This document shows positions 9,389-18,492 of a DNA stretch of 64,000 nt, piece by piece. Made by a program: the position numbers and the translations under genes. Source of the DNA: CAWBBA01 sp963729795. Lineage in GTDB: Bacteria; Desulfobacterota; Desulfomonilia; Desulfomonilales; Desulfomonilaceae. Position 1 is the stretch's first letter, and every line of letters begins with the position of its first letter. The notes under the pieces were generated by a model. That model was not told where the DNA came from. It was given only the letters and a program-made list of their open reading frames with translations, and did no database searches. Where the stretch lies: positions 1 through 64,000 of the forward strand of contig CAVSPC010000030.1 in NCBI GenBank assembly GCA_963729795.1. Direction: 5' to 3'.

Positions 9389-9920
9389 AAAGAAGATCAA
9401 GACCATCAAGGTTGATGCCGATAAGTGCAATGGCTGCCGGGCATGTGAGATCATCTGCTCAGCTTTTCACGCCACACCGAAATACAGCAGCAATAATCCG
9501 GCCAGGTCTCGTATTCAAGTCATCAGTCATCGGCTGAAAGATATATGGCTTCCGGTATTCGCTGGTGAGTATGCTCCAGCTGAATGTATGGGCAGAGACA
9601 AATACGTGATTGACGGGAAAGAATACGAAGAGTGTGCCTTTTGCAGGGCCTCCTGTCCATCCAGGGACCTTTTCAAGGAACCTGATTCCGGTCTCCCTCT
9701 GAAATGCGACATGTGTGAAAGCGACCCGTCTCTGGAAAAACCGATGTGTGTTCAGAAGTGCTTCAATGACGTCCTGATCTATGAAGAAAGAGAAGAGGAA
9801 GTAGAAGAAGAAGAGAAACTGGAGGACGTAGAGATAGGACTTGAATCCATGATTGACAAATATGGCTTGCAGAAGGTCATGGATACCGTTTCCCGGATCT
9901 CGGAGTCAAAGAAGGGCTGA
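9375..9920 (+). CDS. bamC: Benzoyl-CoA reductase electron-transfer subunit BamC (Fe-S)
   Basis: A 181-residue iron-sulfur protein. It has CNGCRACEIICSAFH at the N-terminus (ferredoxin-like CxxCxxC...C), then CAFCRASCPSRD, CDMCESD and CVQKCFND, enough cysteines for three [4Fe-4S] clusters, like the electron-wiring subunits that pair with AOR-type enzymes. The C-terminus has an acidic run (EEREEEVEEEEKLEDVE). It starts inside the end of bamB, which implies translational coupling and a tight BamBC complex. Its role is to bring low-potential electrons to the tungsten subunit. Confidence 0.85.
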   Translation: MAKIKKKIKTIKVDADKCNGCRACEIICSAFHATPKYSSNNPARSRIQVISHRLKDIWLPVFAGEYAPAECMGRDKYVIDGKEYEECAFCRASCPSRDLFKEPDSGLPLKCDMCESDPSLEKPMCVQKCFNDVLIYEEREEEVEEEEKLEDVEIGLESMIDKYGLQKVMDTVSRISESKKG

Positions 9921-9952
9921 TGCATTAGGCCGAAAGAAGAGGAAGGAAAACA

Positions 9953-11107
9953 GTGGAGACTGTAACTCCTTATAAAGAAATCATCGACGTGATCAAAGCG
10001 AACGGCGGGGACGCATTCAAAAGATGCTTCCAATGCGGATTATGCGATACTGTTTGCCCGTGGAACAGGGTCAGGTCTTTCAGCATGCGCAAGATCGTCC
10101 GCGAAGCCACGTTCGGTTTGACCGATATCGAAACTGATGAAATCTGGCGTTGTACGACCTGCGGAAGATGCCCTCAGCAGTGCCCCAGAGACGTCAAGCA
10201 GATCGAATCCGGGGTGTCCTTGCGCCGGATCGCCACGGAATACGGCGTTTTTCCCAATTCCGTCAAACCTGTCCGCACCGTTGCTGCAAGCTTGGTCGGC
10301 GAAGGCAACCCCTTAAGTGAAGAGCGTGCCAAGAGGGCAAACTGGGCGGAAGGCCTTTCGGTCAATACGTTCACAGAGGGAATGGAAATTCTCTACTTTC
10401 CCGGTTGCTATCTTAGCTATGACCCAAGATTAAAGAAGGTAGCCAAAGCCACAGCCCATATCCTCAAGCGAGCAGGGGTGGATTTCGGGATTCTGGGCTC
10501 CAAAGAGAACTGCTGCGGAGAAAGTATCCGCAAGACGGGCGATGAGGAATTATTCAAGCGCCTGGCCAAAGAAAACATCAAGACCTTTATCGACAATGGT
10601 GTGAAGAAGATCCTTGTTTCTTCTCCCCATTGCTACCACACCTTCAAGAATGAGTATCCCGAATTCAGAGTGAATTTTGAGGTGGTTCATATCTCCCAGT
10701 ATTTGCACGAGCTTATTTGCGAGGGAAGGCTCGAACTCACCAAGGAGTACGGGAAGAAAGTCACGTATCATGACCCATGCTACCTTGGCCGGCATAACGG
10801 CATATATGATGAGCCGCGTGGGATCTTGAAGAAAATACCGGGCTTGGAGCTGAATGAGATGGCTGAGTGCCGCTCGGATAGCCTTTGCTGCGGAGGCGGA
10901 GGCGGCAGGGTTTGGATGGAAACTGAAAAAGGTGAGAGATTCTCCGATCTCAGGATAGAACAGGCCCTTGGGGTCGGGGCCGAGGTTTTGGCTACTTCCT
11001 GCCCCTATTGCATTACCATGCTTGAGGACAGCCGGTTAACCACTGGTGCTGCCGAAAAGATCGAGGTGAAAGACATCACCGAGATCGTCCGGGAAGTGAT
11101 TGAGTAA
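9953..11107 (+). CDS. bamD: HdrD-like Fe-S / CCG-domain subunit BamD
   Basis: A 384-residue protein with an N-terminal pair of [4Fe-4S] motifs (CFQCGLCDTVCPW and CTTCGRCPQQCPRD) and two C-terminal CCG domains (ENCCGESIRKTGD and SLCCGGGGGR, each preceded by a C/H-rich block such as FPGCYLSYDP and HDPCYLGRHN). This is the HdrB/HdrD layout that binds non-cubane or cubane clusters and handles two-electron disulfide-type chemistry. In Bam complexes BamD links BamBC to the HdrA-like BamE. It starts with GTG after a purine-rich AGGAAGG site. No membrane segment is seen. Confidence 0.85.
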   Translation: METVTPYKEIIDVIKANGGDAFKRCFQCGLCDTVCPWNRVRSFSMRKIVREATFGLTDIETDEIWRCTTCGRCPQQCPRDVKQIESGVSLRRIATEYGVFPNSVKPVRTVAASLVGEGNPLSEERAKRANWAEGLSVNTFTEGMEILYFPGCYLSYDPRLKKVAKATAHILKRAGVDFGILGSKENCCGESIRKTGDEELFKRLAKENIKTFIDNGVKKILVSSPHCYHTFKNEYPEFRVNFEVVHISQYLHELICEGRLELTKEYGKKVTYHDPCYLGRHNGIYDEPRGILKKIPGLELNEMAECRSDSLCCGGGGGRVWMETEKGERFSDLRIEQALGVGAEVLATSCPYCITMLEDSRLTTGAAEKIEVKDITEIVREVIE

Positions 11108-11171
11108 ATCGAAGCCCCCTGTGTTGCGTATGTCAAAATACGAAATGAACACATCAGGAGGGACGAAAGCC

Positions 11172-11664
11172 ATGGCGACAAATCCCGATCTCATTTCTCC
11201 TTGCGGTCTTTATTGCGGTGTCTGTGCCGTTTATATTGCACAGCAGCGACAATAACACAAAACTGAAGGAGCGGCTGGTAAGTCTTTACAAGGGAGGAAC
11301 TTCGGGTAAGGGCACACTCCCTAATAGCGACGCTCTATCAATAGAAGACATTCGTTGCCGTGGCTGCTTATCGGATGAACAGTTTATGCATTGTCGCCAA
11401 TGCGACATCAGGAGCTGCTCGAAAGACAAAGGATACACCGGGTGTCATGAATGCGATGAATTCCCTTGTCATTACATCGACAATTTCCCCATGGCCGTTG
11501 GCAAGAAGGTTATTCTACGGGCTGTCCCATATCGACGGGAGTTTGGTACTGAAAAATGGGTTCGAGACGAGGAGGCCCGCTATATATGTCCTCAATGCGG
11601 GAATAGAGTTTTTCGTGGTGCGATGAAATGCAACCAATGCAAAGAGCAATTAGATCTGGACTAA
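11172..11664 (+). pseudogene. DUF3795 zinc-ribbon protein, frameshifted
   Basis: An ATG at 11172 with an AGGAGGG site (11156-11162) opens MATNPDLISPCGLYCGVCAVYIA, the standard DUF3795 N-terminus, but this frame stops at a TAA after about 27 codons. The rest of the family (DNNTKLKERLVSLYKGG, CRGCLSD, CRQCDIRSC, GCHECDEFPC) continues one frame forward to 11664, ending with an extra zinc ribbon CPQCGNRVF...CNQCKEQ. One extra base near 11242-11250 explains the break. DUF3795 proteins are small Cys-rich putative metal binders of unknown role. It is unexpected inside a bam operon. Sequence error or recent decay cannot be separated here. Confidence 0.75.
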
Positions 11665-11763
11665 ACAAATTCGTTTAACGAGGCATAACAAGGGCATAGT
11701 TCGGATTGCCTCCAGTCTTCGGCTTCCGGCAATCGCAGATGCCGCCCGATGAGGTGATAGAAA

Positions 11764-14700
11764 ATGGGAGAAGTACTGTTGCTCAAAGAGAATCTCCAGC
11801 AACTTTGTGGGAACTTTGGACAAACTGATTTTGGCGACGTAATGGTCGTTGGTGGGGGCATCAGTGGCATTCAAGCCTCTCTTGATCTTGCCACAGCCGG
11901 GTTCAAGGTTTACCTGGTGGAGAAAGGGCCGAGCATTGGAGGCCACATGGCCCAGTTGGACAAGACCTTTCCCACCAACGACTGCTCTATGTGAATACTC
12001 GCACCCAAACTGGTCGAGGTCGGCCGGCATCCAAATATAGAGGTCCTCACCTATACTGAAGTCAACAGTGTAGAAGGGCAAGCAGGAGATTTCGCGGTAA
12101 CCGTGACTAAAAAGCCGCGGTATATTCTTGAGGATAAATGCACGGGTTGTACTACCTGCGTAGAATACTGCCCGGCTAAATACCCTGATCAATATAATCA
12201 GGAAATATCGGATAATAAAGCCGTACACATATACTTCGCTCAAGCCATACCCTTGGTCGCCTACATTGATGAAAGCTGTCTCTACCTCAAAGAGAACAAG
12301 TGTCGTATTTGCGAAGGGGTGTGCAAGAACAACGCAATAGATTTGAAACAAACGGCGGAGAAAAAAGAAATACACGTAGGGGCCATTATTCTGTCTCTCG
12401 GTCTGGAGCCTTTTGATCCTAAGGTCAAGAAGGAATATCGGTACGGAGAGTTTGCGAACGTCGTTACCAGTATGGACTATGAGCGGCTGTTATCCTCCAC
12501 GGGGCCGTACCAGGGAGAGATACTGCGAGCTTCCGACCAAAAGCATCCTAATAAGGTAGCCTGGATTCAGTGTGTCGGTTCCAGACGGGTTACTCCGGGC
12601 GAAAACAGCTATTGCTCCTCCGTATGCTGCACGTACGCCCAGAAACAGGTGATTTTGACCAAAGATCATGACGCTGGGGCCGAATGTACGATATTCCACA
12701 ACGATATTCGCTCCTACGGGAAGGATTTTGAGAGATATTTTGAGCGGACGGAAAAACTTCCCGGGGTTCGATTTATCAGAAGCTACGCCTCCATCGTGAG
12801 AGAGGACCCGCAAACCAAGAATGTCACCATACGATATTCCACCACCGATGACGGGGTCAAAGAGGAAGAGTTCGATATGGTGGTATTATCGGTTGGATTA
12901 AATCCTCCTCATGATTTCAGGGGGCTGGCCGATAAATTTGGCATAGAGCTCAATCCTCACGATTTTTGTAAGGTCGATCCGGTCAATCCTATGCAGACCA
13001 CCCGGCCCGGGATCTTGGTAAGCGGAGGCTTCCAGGGTCCTGTCGATATCCCCGAGTCGGTCTTCAGCGCCAGCGGAGCGGGCTCACAAATCGGTGAGCT
13101 TCTTGACTACAGGCGAGGAAATCTTGCCAAAGACAGAATCTATCCCCTTGAAAGGGATGTCTCCGGGGAGGAGCCAAGGATAGGGGTCTTCGTCTGTCAT
13201 TGCGGCGCGAATATCGGAAGGATAGTCAATGTTCCTGAGACAGTCGAGTACTGTAAAACGCTACCGAATGTTGTCCATGCTCAGGAACAGCTATTTTCAT
13301 GCGCTACCAACTCCGCCAAAGAAATAACCGACGTGACCAAGGAAAAGGGGCTCAATCGAGTGATTGTAGCTGCCTGCAGCCCCAGGACCCTCGAACCGCT
13401 CTTCCGGGACACGGTTCGGGAGGCGGGAATTAATCAATATTACTTCGAAATGGCTAATATCAGGGAGCACAACTCCTGGGTCCACTCGAAAGAACAGGAG
13501 GAGGCCACCCAGAAGGCGAAGGATATCATCCGCATGTCGGCAGCACGAGCTTGCCGGTTGGAGCCGTTACAGGAATTCGACCTTCCGGTGAACAAGGCCG
13601 CGCTTGTGGTCGGTGGAGGCATAGCCGGCATGAATTGTGCTCTCTCCATTGCCAACCAGGGGCATGAGGTGCACTTGGTTGAAAAGAATAAGGAGCTTGG
13701 GGGAGTAGCACGAAAGATCCATTCCACGCTGGATGGACTGGATGTTCAGGAGTACCTGCGTAATCTCATAGCAAAGGTGTATCAACACCCCTCAATACAC
13801 GTCTATCATGATGCGACGATCACGGATGCGACAGGTTACGTTGGGAATTTCGTGACCTCGGTGAAGTCAGAAAGAGGATTGACAGAGATAAAACACGGTG
13901 CAGCGGTTCTCGCTATAGGTGCCGATCTATATACGCCTGCCGAATACCTTTATGGAGAAGATGACAGGGTAACGACCCACCTTGAGTTGGAGGAGAGGAT
14001 CGCCGACGGAGACGAGAAGATAATCAGTGCAAAAAGTCTCGTGATGATCCAATGCGTGGGGTGCAGGAATGAAGAGAGAAATTACTGCAGCCGGTTATGT
14101 TGCAGTGAGTCCGTGAAGAACGCATTGAAACTGAAAGAGATAAATCCCGAGATGGACATCTATATCCTCTTTCGGGACATGAGAACCTATGGGTTCAACG
14201 AGGATTATTACCGGGAGGCTTCGAACAAGGACATAAAATTTATCCGCTATGAGCCGCAAGATAAACCTGAGGTGGAAGCGGGCGAGTCGGACGAGGGTCA
14301 GCCTGTTTTAAAGGTTACCGTGACCGATTTTGTTTTAGGGAAGAAGCTTGTACTGGATGCGGATATTGTTGCTTTGGCTGCGGCTGTCATTCCCTCGGCG
14401 TCCACCAAGGAAGTTGCCGGGTTGTTCAAGGTAACTTTGAGCCCTGATGGCTTCTTCAAAGAAGCCCATGTCAAATTAAGACCTGTCGAGTTTGGTACGG
14501 ACGGCGTCTATCTCTGTGGACTGGCTCATTATCCCAAGTTTATACAGGAAACGATCAACCAGGCTTATGGAGCTGCAGGCCGCGCTTTAACGCTTCTCTC
14601 ACACGATATAGTCGTAGCGTCCGGGTCTGTGTGCAATGTGAACGAGAGTAAGTGTATGGGATGTGGGGCCTGCGTCTCCGCCTGCACGTATGGGGCCTTG

Positions 14701-14904
14701 GAGCTTCACGATACCAAAAAAGGGAAAAAGGCGGCGATCAATCCTGTGCTCTGTAAAGGAGATGGTCTCTGCAATACAAAATGTCCGACAGGGGCTATAC
14801 AACTGAAGCACTTTACCGATGAAGAAGTCTTGAGCGAAATTGACGCGGCGTTTCCGGAGGAAAGGGCCACCAAGCCAATGGATGCCGCGGTTGGAGATCA
14901 GTAG
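11764..14904 (+). CDS. bamE: HdrA-like flavoprotein subunit BamE, selenoprotein (UGA at 11992-11994)
   Basis: Read through an in-frame TGA (codon 77), the gene encodes 1046 residues. The TGA falls in NDCSM-U-ILAPKLVEVG, where HdrA proteins have CxxC, giving CSMU. On both sides the HdrA frame is unbroken. Domains: first FAD fold (GGGISGIQASLDLA, residues about 28-42), ferredoxin-like CTGCTTCVEYCPAKYP (about 122), a second FAD/NAD fold (VVGGGIAGMNCALS, about 615), and a C-terminal 2[4Fe-4S] domain (CMGCGACVSACTYGA and CKGDGLCNTKCPTGA). HdrA-type subunits carry the bifurcating FAD. The start has GAGGTGAT 6 bases upstream. Selenocysteine in HdrA is known in methanogens; here it needs the cell's SelB/tRNA-Sec, which lies outside the window. 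Confidence 0.88.
12010..12027 (+). promoter_or_regulatory. Candidate bacterial SECIS hairpin in bamE
   Basis: CUGGUC-GAGGUC-GGCCGG forms a 6-bp stem with G-U pairs and a 6-base loop that starts 16 bases after the UGA. The loop contains AGGUC, like the apical AGGUCU of the E. coli fdhF SECIS. Position, size and the GU in the loop fit the bacterial SelB-binding element. Confidence 0.65.
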
Positions 14905-15046
14905 GATAGGCATCCTGCCTGTCTGGCGGGCTGGAAGCTCGTCCCACCAAAACATACAAGGACCGGCCTCCCCGCGAAACGCGGGATCGCCAAAGGCCCT
15001 GTGAACTTCCGCAAGCCTGGGATTACCAGGTACGAGGTGAGACCCT
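14905..15046. repeat. Spacer with short repeat between bamE and bamF
   Basis: This 142-base spacer contains GGCATCCTGCCTGTC (14909-14923), which resembles GGCACCCTGCCTGTC at 16026-16040 just after bamF, and a small inverted repeat CCCGCG-AAA-CGCGGG. It looks like short dispersed repeat material inside the operon. The bamF ribosome site GAGGTGAG lies at its end. Confidence 0.4.
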
Positions 15047-15880
15047 ATGAAGGCAGCATTTAAATTCAAACCTAAGATCTTAGGGTTTGTATGCCATCAT
15101 TGAGGATACGGCGCAGCCGATTTAGCTGGAGTTTCCAGACTACAATATACAACTGAAATGAGACTTATTCGCGTCATGTGTTCCGGCCGAGTCGACCTGG
15201 GATTTATACTCAGGGCGTTTTCAAACGGAATGGATGGAGTGTTTATTGGCGGTTGCCGCCTCAACGAATGCAATTATACTACGCACGGGAATTTTCATGC
15301 CCTGAACATGGTCCTTTTGTTTAAAAGGATAATGGAACACATAGGGTTGAACCCGGAAAGGTTGAAGTTGGAATTCATGTCCGCCGCCGACGCAAACCTT
15401 TTTGTCGAAGCGGTTAATGGTTTTGTCAAGACGGTGAAAGACTTAGGGCCGCTCGGCGAAGGCGAGGGAATGGATCGCGACGAATTGAAGTCCAAGCTTT
15501 ACGAAATCACAAAGTTAGTCCCATATATTAAGTTGGTGAACCGGGAGAAACTTGCGTCACGTCTTAGCGACCCCGAAGAATATGACCGACTTTTCACGAG
15601 TGACGATATCGAGAAGTTATTTAGCGAAATAGTCTCCTACTATATCGATCCGGAAAAGTGCCGGGCGTGTATGACATGCGCGAGAAGATGTCCTGCTGAG
15701 GCGATTATAAGTGCCAAGAACCAGATCCACGTGATCGATCAAGAGAAATGCATAAAATGTGGGACTTGTTTTGAAGTATGCCCCCCTCGTTTTGGCTCGG
15801 TGCGAAAGATCTCAAACGAGCCTGTTCCGCCACCTATTCCTGAAGGGGCTAGAACTATAGCAAGAAAGACAAATGCCTGA
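15047..15880 (+). CDS. bamF: MvhD-like subunit BamF with ferredoxin domain, selenoprotein (UGA at 15101-15103)
   Basis: The ATG at 15047 with GAGGTGAG upstream opens KPKILGFVCHH-U-GYGAADLAG. MvhD proteins have CNWC here, so the UGA (codon 19) replaces the second Cys and gives CHHU. Reading through yields 277 residues: MvhD/FrhD domain (RVMCSGRVD, GGCRLNECNY) at 10-150, then a 2[4Fe-4S] ferredoxin (CRACMTCARRCPAEA and CIKCGTCFEVCPPR) at about 205-255. A start after the UGA (15158) would remove the conserved N-terminus. In hydrogenase-Hdr systems MvhD passes electrons into HdrA; in Bam complexes BamF does the same for BamE. Methanococcal VhuD is a known selenoprotein of this family. No bamGHI follows. 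Confidence 0.88.
15123..15142 (+). promoter_or_regulatory. Candidate bacterial SECIS hairpin in bamF
   Basis: UAG-CUGGA-GUU-UCCAG-a-CUA makes a 3+5-bp stem with one bulged A and a GUU loop, starting 20 bases after the UGA. The GU-containing apical loop and the distance fit bacterial SECIS elements. Confidence 0.6.
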
Positions 15881-16123
15881 CGTTTGATACTGATTCAGTT
15901 TAGCGCACGTGGCGCCGCGTTTCTGGCAGCGGCCGATTTTTGAACTCGTGCTTAAATGTTATCATGCCACGTACGCTGGCACCCCGACGGACCGCGGACC
16001 GGAGTCTGGGGCGCACGAATGGCAGGCACCCTGCCTGTCTCGCCGTATCCTGTCCAAGACCTCTCCTGCCCACACGCTTGTGAGAAAGCCACAGCCGTGC
16101 CTCGCCTCTATTGGTTATGAACC
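15881..16123. repeat. Spacer after bamF with short palindromic repeat
   Basis: No gene is supported. GGCAGG-CAC-CCTGCC (16021-16035) is a small hairpin followed by TGTC, related to the sequence in the bamE-bamF spacer. It could act as a weak terminator or REP-like element. Confidence 0.35.
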
Positions 16124-16402
16124 TCAGTTTCCCGCAGTACGAACCGCGCAAAGTAGTCTCTTTTTCCAGCTAGCCACCGAATCCTCCTGACATGCGGCCC
16201 GGTAGCAGCAACTCCCTTCCGAACAATCATTGTGGCCCCTGTTAAAACAATCAGAGTAACCGGCTTTCAGTTGTGCCTGGTGAATTCTCTGCGTGTATCT
16301 CGTTCGTATGCATGCGGGACAGTAGCCATGTGAAATATCAGCTTCCGTGGCCTGGGAGTCACCCCATTCTATTCCGCATAGCAAACATTTATATTTTAGC
16401 AT
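16124..16402 (-). CDS. Small Cys-rich zinc-ribbon-like protein
   Basis: A 92-residue frame with MLKYKCLLCGIEWGD, SHGYCPACIRTRYT and GYSDCFNRGHNDCSEGSCCYRAAC. Two CxxC pairs would form a zinc ribbon, and the second Cys block (C, C, CC, C) could bind another metal. The even spacing and GYCPxC motif argue for a real gene rather than a chance frame. No function is known to me. No neighbour shares its direction closely except the broken glycosylase further downstream of the spacer. Confidence 0.55.
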   Translation of the reverse strand: MLKYKCLLCGIEWGDSQATEADISHGYCPACIRTRYTQRIHQAQLKAGYSDCFNRGHNDCSEGSCCYRAACQEDSVASWKKRLLCAVRTAGN

Positions 16403-16907
16403 CTTCGGTCAACTCCCGAATTCAAGATCCTGTCGACAATCTCTGCAAGGCTTGAGGAGTCCATTGACCTTGCAATCTTGGCCCGTTCCGGCCTCTCTTG
16501 TTGCTGGCCTCGTTGAAGGGGAACTGCCAGATTCGTGCCAAAACTCATTGACCCAATTCATAGTTGTCAATTCACCGGCCTACGCGATTAAACAAAATTA
16601 AGTGCAAACAAATCAACTGGCTCGACCCGGAAGGTATATCGGTCCTACGGGTGTTTGGTTTACGGCCATTGGACAAGATCAAAACTTATGGCAACACCTG
16701 TATTCGCTGTCACAACCATTATCGGTGAGATCGCGATCGCCTGGCAGGTGATCGGGCGAAGTGAAAAACCGGGAAAGAAGGGGAAAGGCTTCTATGGAAC
16801 AGATTCCATATTCAGGGGAATCGACTCCCCTGGTTTGCCCGTTAGCGTGCCTAATCCAAATTTAGGGACGGCAACCATATTACCTAGCCGGTGTCCCTGT
16901 TTTCAGA
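16403..16907. other. Intergenic region without a supported gene
   Basis: About 500 bases with only short frames lacking ribosome sites. A 7-bp-arm hairpin CAGGGGA-ATCGAC-TCCCCTG lies at 16813-16832 and could terminate the minus-strand glycosylase transcript, although no T-run follows it. Confidence 0.45.
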
Positions 16908-17514
16908 TCAACGACCCGGTCCATGAATGGGTAACCCCATGACCCTCATCTTCAAAATGCTAATGAAGCCAGCTTCCGGAAATCGGCTCTTCATAGATTG
17001 CCCAACTTTTGGGAACCGCATTCCTGCCGCGGGATGATAGGTGATCAGAAATTGACGTGCTTCCCAGCCCATCGTTGTTCCGTGGAGGCGCTCGAGACTC
17101 TCCTCTTTGTTCAGCAGTGACCTAATCGCGGTTCTTCCCATCAAGACCACGATTTCGGGATCGACAATAGTTATCTGCTTGAGGAGCCACAGCTCTCGGC
17201 AGGTATCGAGTTCATCCTTGTGTGGAGTGCGGTTGTGCGGCGGTCGGCACTTGACCGCGCTCGGTGATGAAAACGGCTTGCCGGGTGAGGCCTGCAAGGA
17301 CGAGGAGCTGATCAAGAAACCTCCCCGATCTTCCGCAAAACGGTTTGTCGTGTTTATCTTCCTGCTCTCCCGGAGCTTCTCCCACAAACATGACCCTGGC
17401 CGAGGGATCTCCCTCGCCCGGGACGGCGTGGGTCCTGCGTTCATGCAGAGGGCATCTCACGCAGCGAAGGATTCTCCTCCCGAGGGCTTGGAGGCGGTCT
17501 TCAGCCTCATTCAT
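16908..17514 (-). pseudogene. Family-4 uracil-DNA glycosylase, frameshifted
   Basis: The N-terminal part (RCPLHERRTHAVPGEGD, MFVGEAPGEQEDKHDKPFCG, SGRFLDQLL) is the family-4 UDG start with the Fe-S cysteine RCxxCPL and motif GEAPG. The C-terminal part (KCRPPHNRTP, VLMGRTAIRSLL, YHPAAGMR) lies in the next frame. Dropping one base near 17261-17263 joins ITSAVKCRPPHNRT into a normal family-4 protein of about 200 residues. The enzyme removes uracil from DNA and binds one [4Fe-4S] cluster. Either a sequence error or an inactivating mutation. Confidence 0.82.
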
Positions 17515-17593
17515 TTACACAACTCGACTATGGCAGTGTCTTGATTTTCTTTTTGAGGGTTCACAGTTCATCAACGGATGCTTTAGCGGAAAC

Positions 17594-17923
17594 TCACGCG
17601 TTGCCTAGGGCCGGCACGCACTCGCTTTTTGAACGCACTCGGACCTTTTTCTCTATTTCCGCAGCCTTGGCGTCTTTGGCTGTTTCTAAGTCATAACGTG
17701 CCTGGAGGTTCATCCAAAACTCTGGCGTGGTGCCGAAATAGCGAGCTAGTCGTAAAGCGGTATCCGCTGTGATTCCACGCCTGCCGGCAACAATCTGATT
17801 TATGCGGCCCGGATCCACGCCAAGTTCCTGCGCAAGCTTATTTTGGCTTAACCCAAGCGGCTTCATGAGGTCTTCATGCAGGATTTCCCCAGGGTGTATG
17901 GGCGGCAATAATTTTTCTTTCAT
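17594..17923 (-). CDS. higA: HigA-type antitoxin (XRE HTH)
   Basis: A 109-residue protein with IHPGEILHEDLMKPLGLSQNKLAQELGV and RINQIVAGRRGITADTALRLARYFGTTPEFWMNLQ, the standard HigA/VapI signature. It neutralises HigB and represses the pair's promoter. It lies 11 bases after the higB stop, in the inverted toxin-first order typical of higBA. Confidence 0.9.
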   Translation of the reverse strand: MKEKLLPPIHPGEILHEDLMKPLGLSQNKLAQELGVDPGRINQIVAGRRGITADTALRLARYFGTTPEFWMNLQARYDLETAKDAKAAEIEKKVRVRSKSECVPALGNA

Positions 17924-17934
17924 AGCGTCACCTC

Positions 17935-18213
17935 TCAGTGGTAATCACAGATTTCAACTTCATAAGCAAAACCGTCTTTCCAAACAAAGCAAATTCTCCA
18001 TTGGTCATTGATTCGGATGCTGTGCTGTCCTTTTCTCTTGCCCTTCAACGGTTCTGGGTTATTACCCGGAAAGGCACCTAATTCAGACAGGACCTTAGCG
18101 GCATTCAATTGTTCTAGTTTTCGACGCGCTATTTTTTGAACATCTTGGGGCGACTTCGAGCGTTTACGCTTAAAGAGTTTTTCGGCTTCATTGTCTTTGA
18201 AGCTCTTTATCAT
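17935..18213 (-). CDS. higB: HigB-type RelE-fold toxin
   Basis: The ATG at 18213 gives 92 residues: MIKSFKDNEAEKLFKR, RKLEQLNAAKVLSELGAFPG, LKGKRKGQHSIRINDQWRICF and YEVEICDYH, as in HigB ribosome-dependent mRNA interferases, with the conserved late R-x-R/H residues. A longer frame to 18297 adds a hydrophobic tail not found in the family. Upstream, GTAC-GTT-GTAC (18216-18226, minus sense) and GCGC-ATA-GCGC are candidate HigA operators. Confidence 0.88.
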   Translation of the reverse strand: MIKSFKDNEAEKLFKRKRSKSPQDVQKIARRKLEQLNAAKVLSELGAFPGNNPEPLKGKRKGQHSIRINDQWRICFVWKDGFAYEVEICDYH

Positions 18214-18492
18214 AAGTACAACGTACCGCGCTATGCGCAATAAGACAAGCGACAAATAGAAAAGGATCGCTGAAGTTCTCGCAAATACCATGATCAAAAA
18301 ACACGAACCATTCGAATGGGAGTTTGGTCAACTGCTATAAATCATAGCGAGCTTGTGGTAGCATTTTCTCGATGGTAGGGAGGAATTGGAAAAATATTTC
18401 CAGGTAATCCGTCTATCAACGGATTCGTGGATCAAATTCGTGTTTCCGGTTCCGTTTTGGGAGTCGGATGTCCCCGTATGGGGGGTGTTGAA

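Noticed and set aside
11230..11260. Programmed +1 frameshift in DUF3795
   Set aside because: No slippery site like that of prfB; the same kind of break occurs in several unrelated genes here.
11992..12102. bamE as two separate genes divided by a stop codon
   Set aside because: Frame and homology continue unbroken through the UGA, the UGA replaces a conserved Cys and a SECIS-like hairpin follows; selenocysteine explains this better than a stop.
15158..15880. bamF starting at 15158
   Set aside because: This drops the conserved MvhD N-terminus, and the upstream ATG at 15047 has a strong ribosome site.
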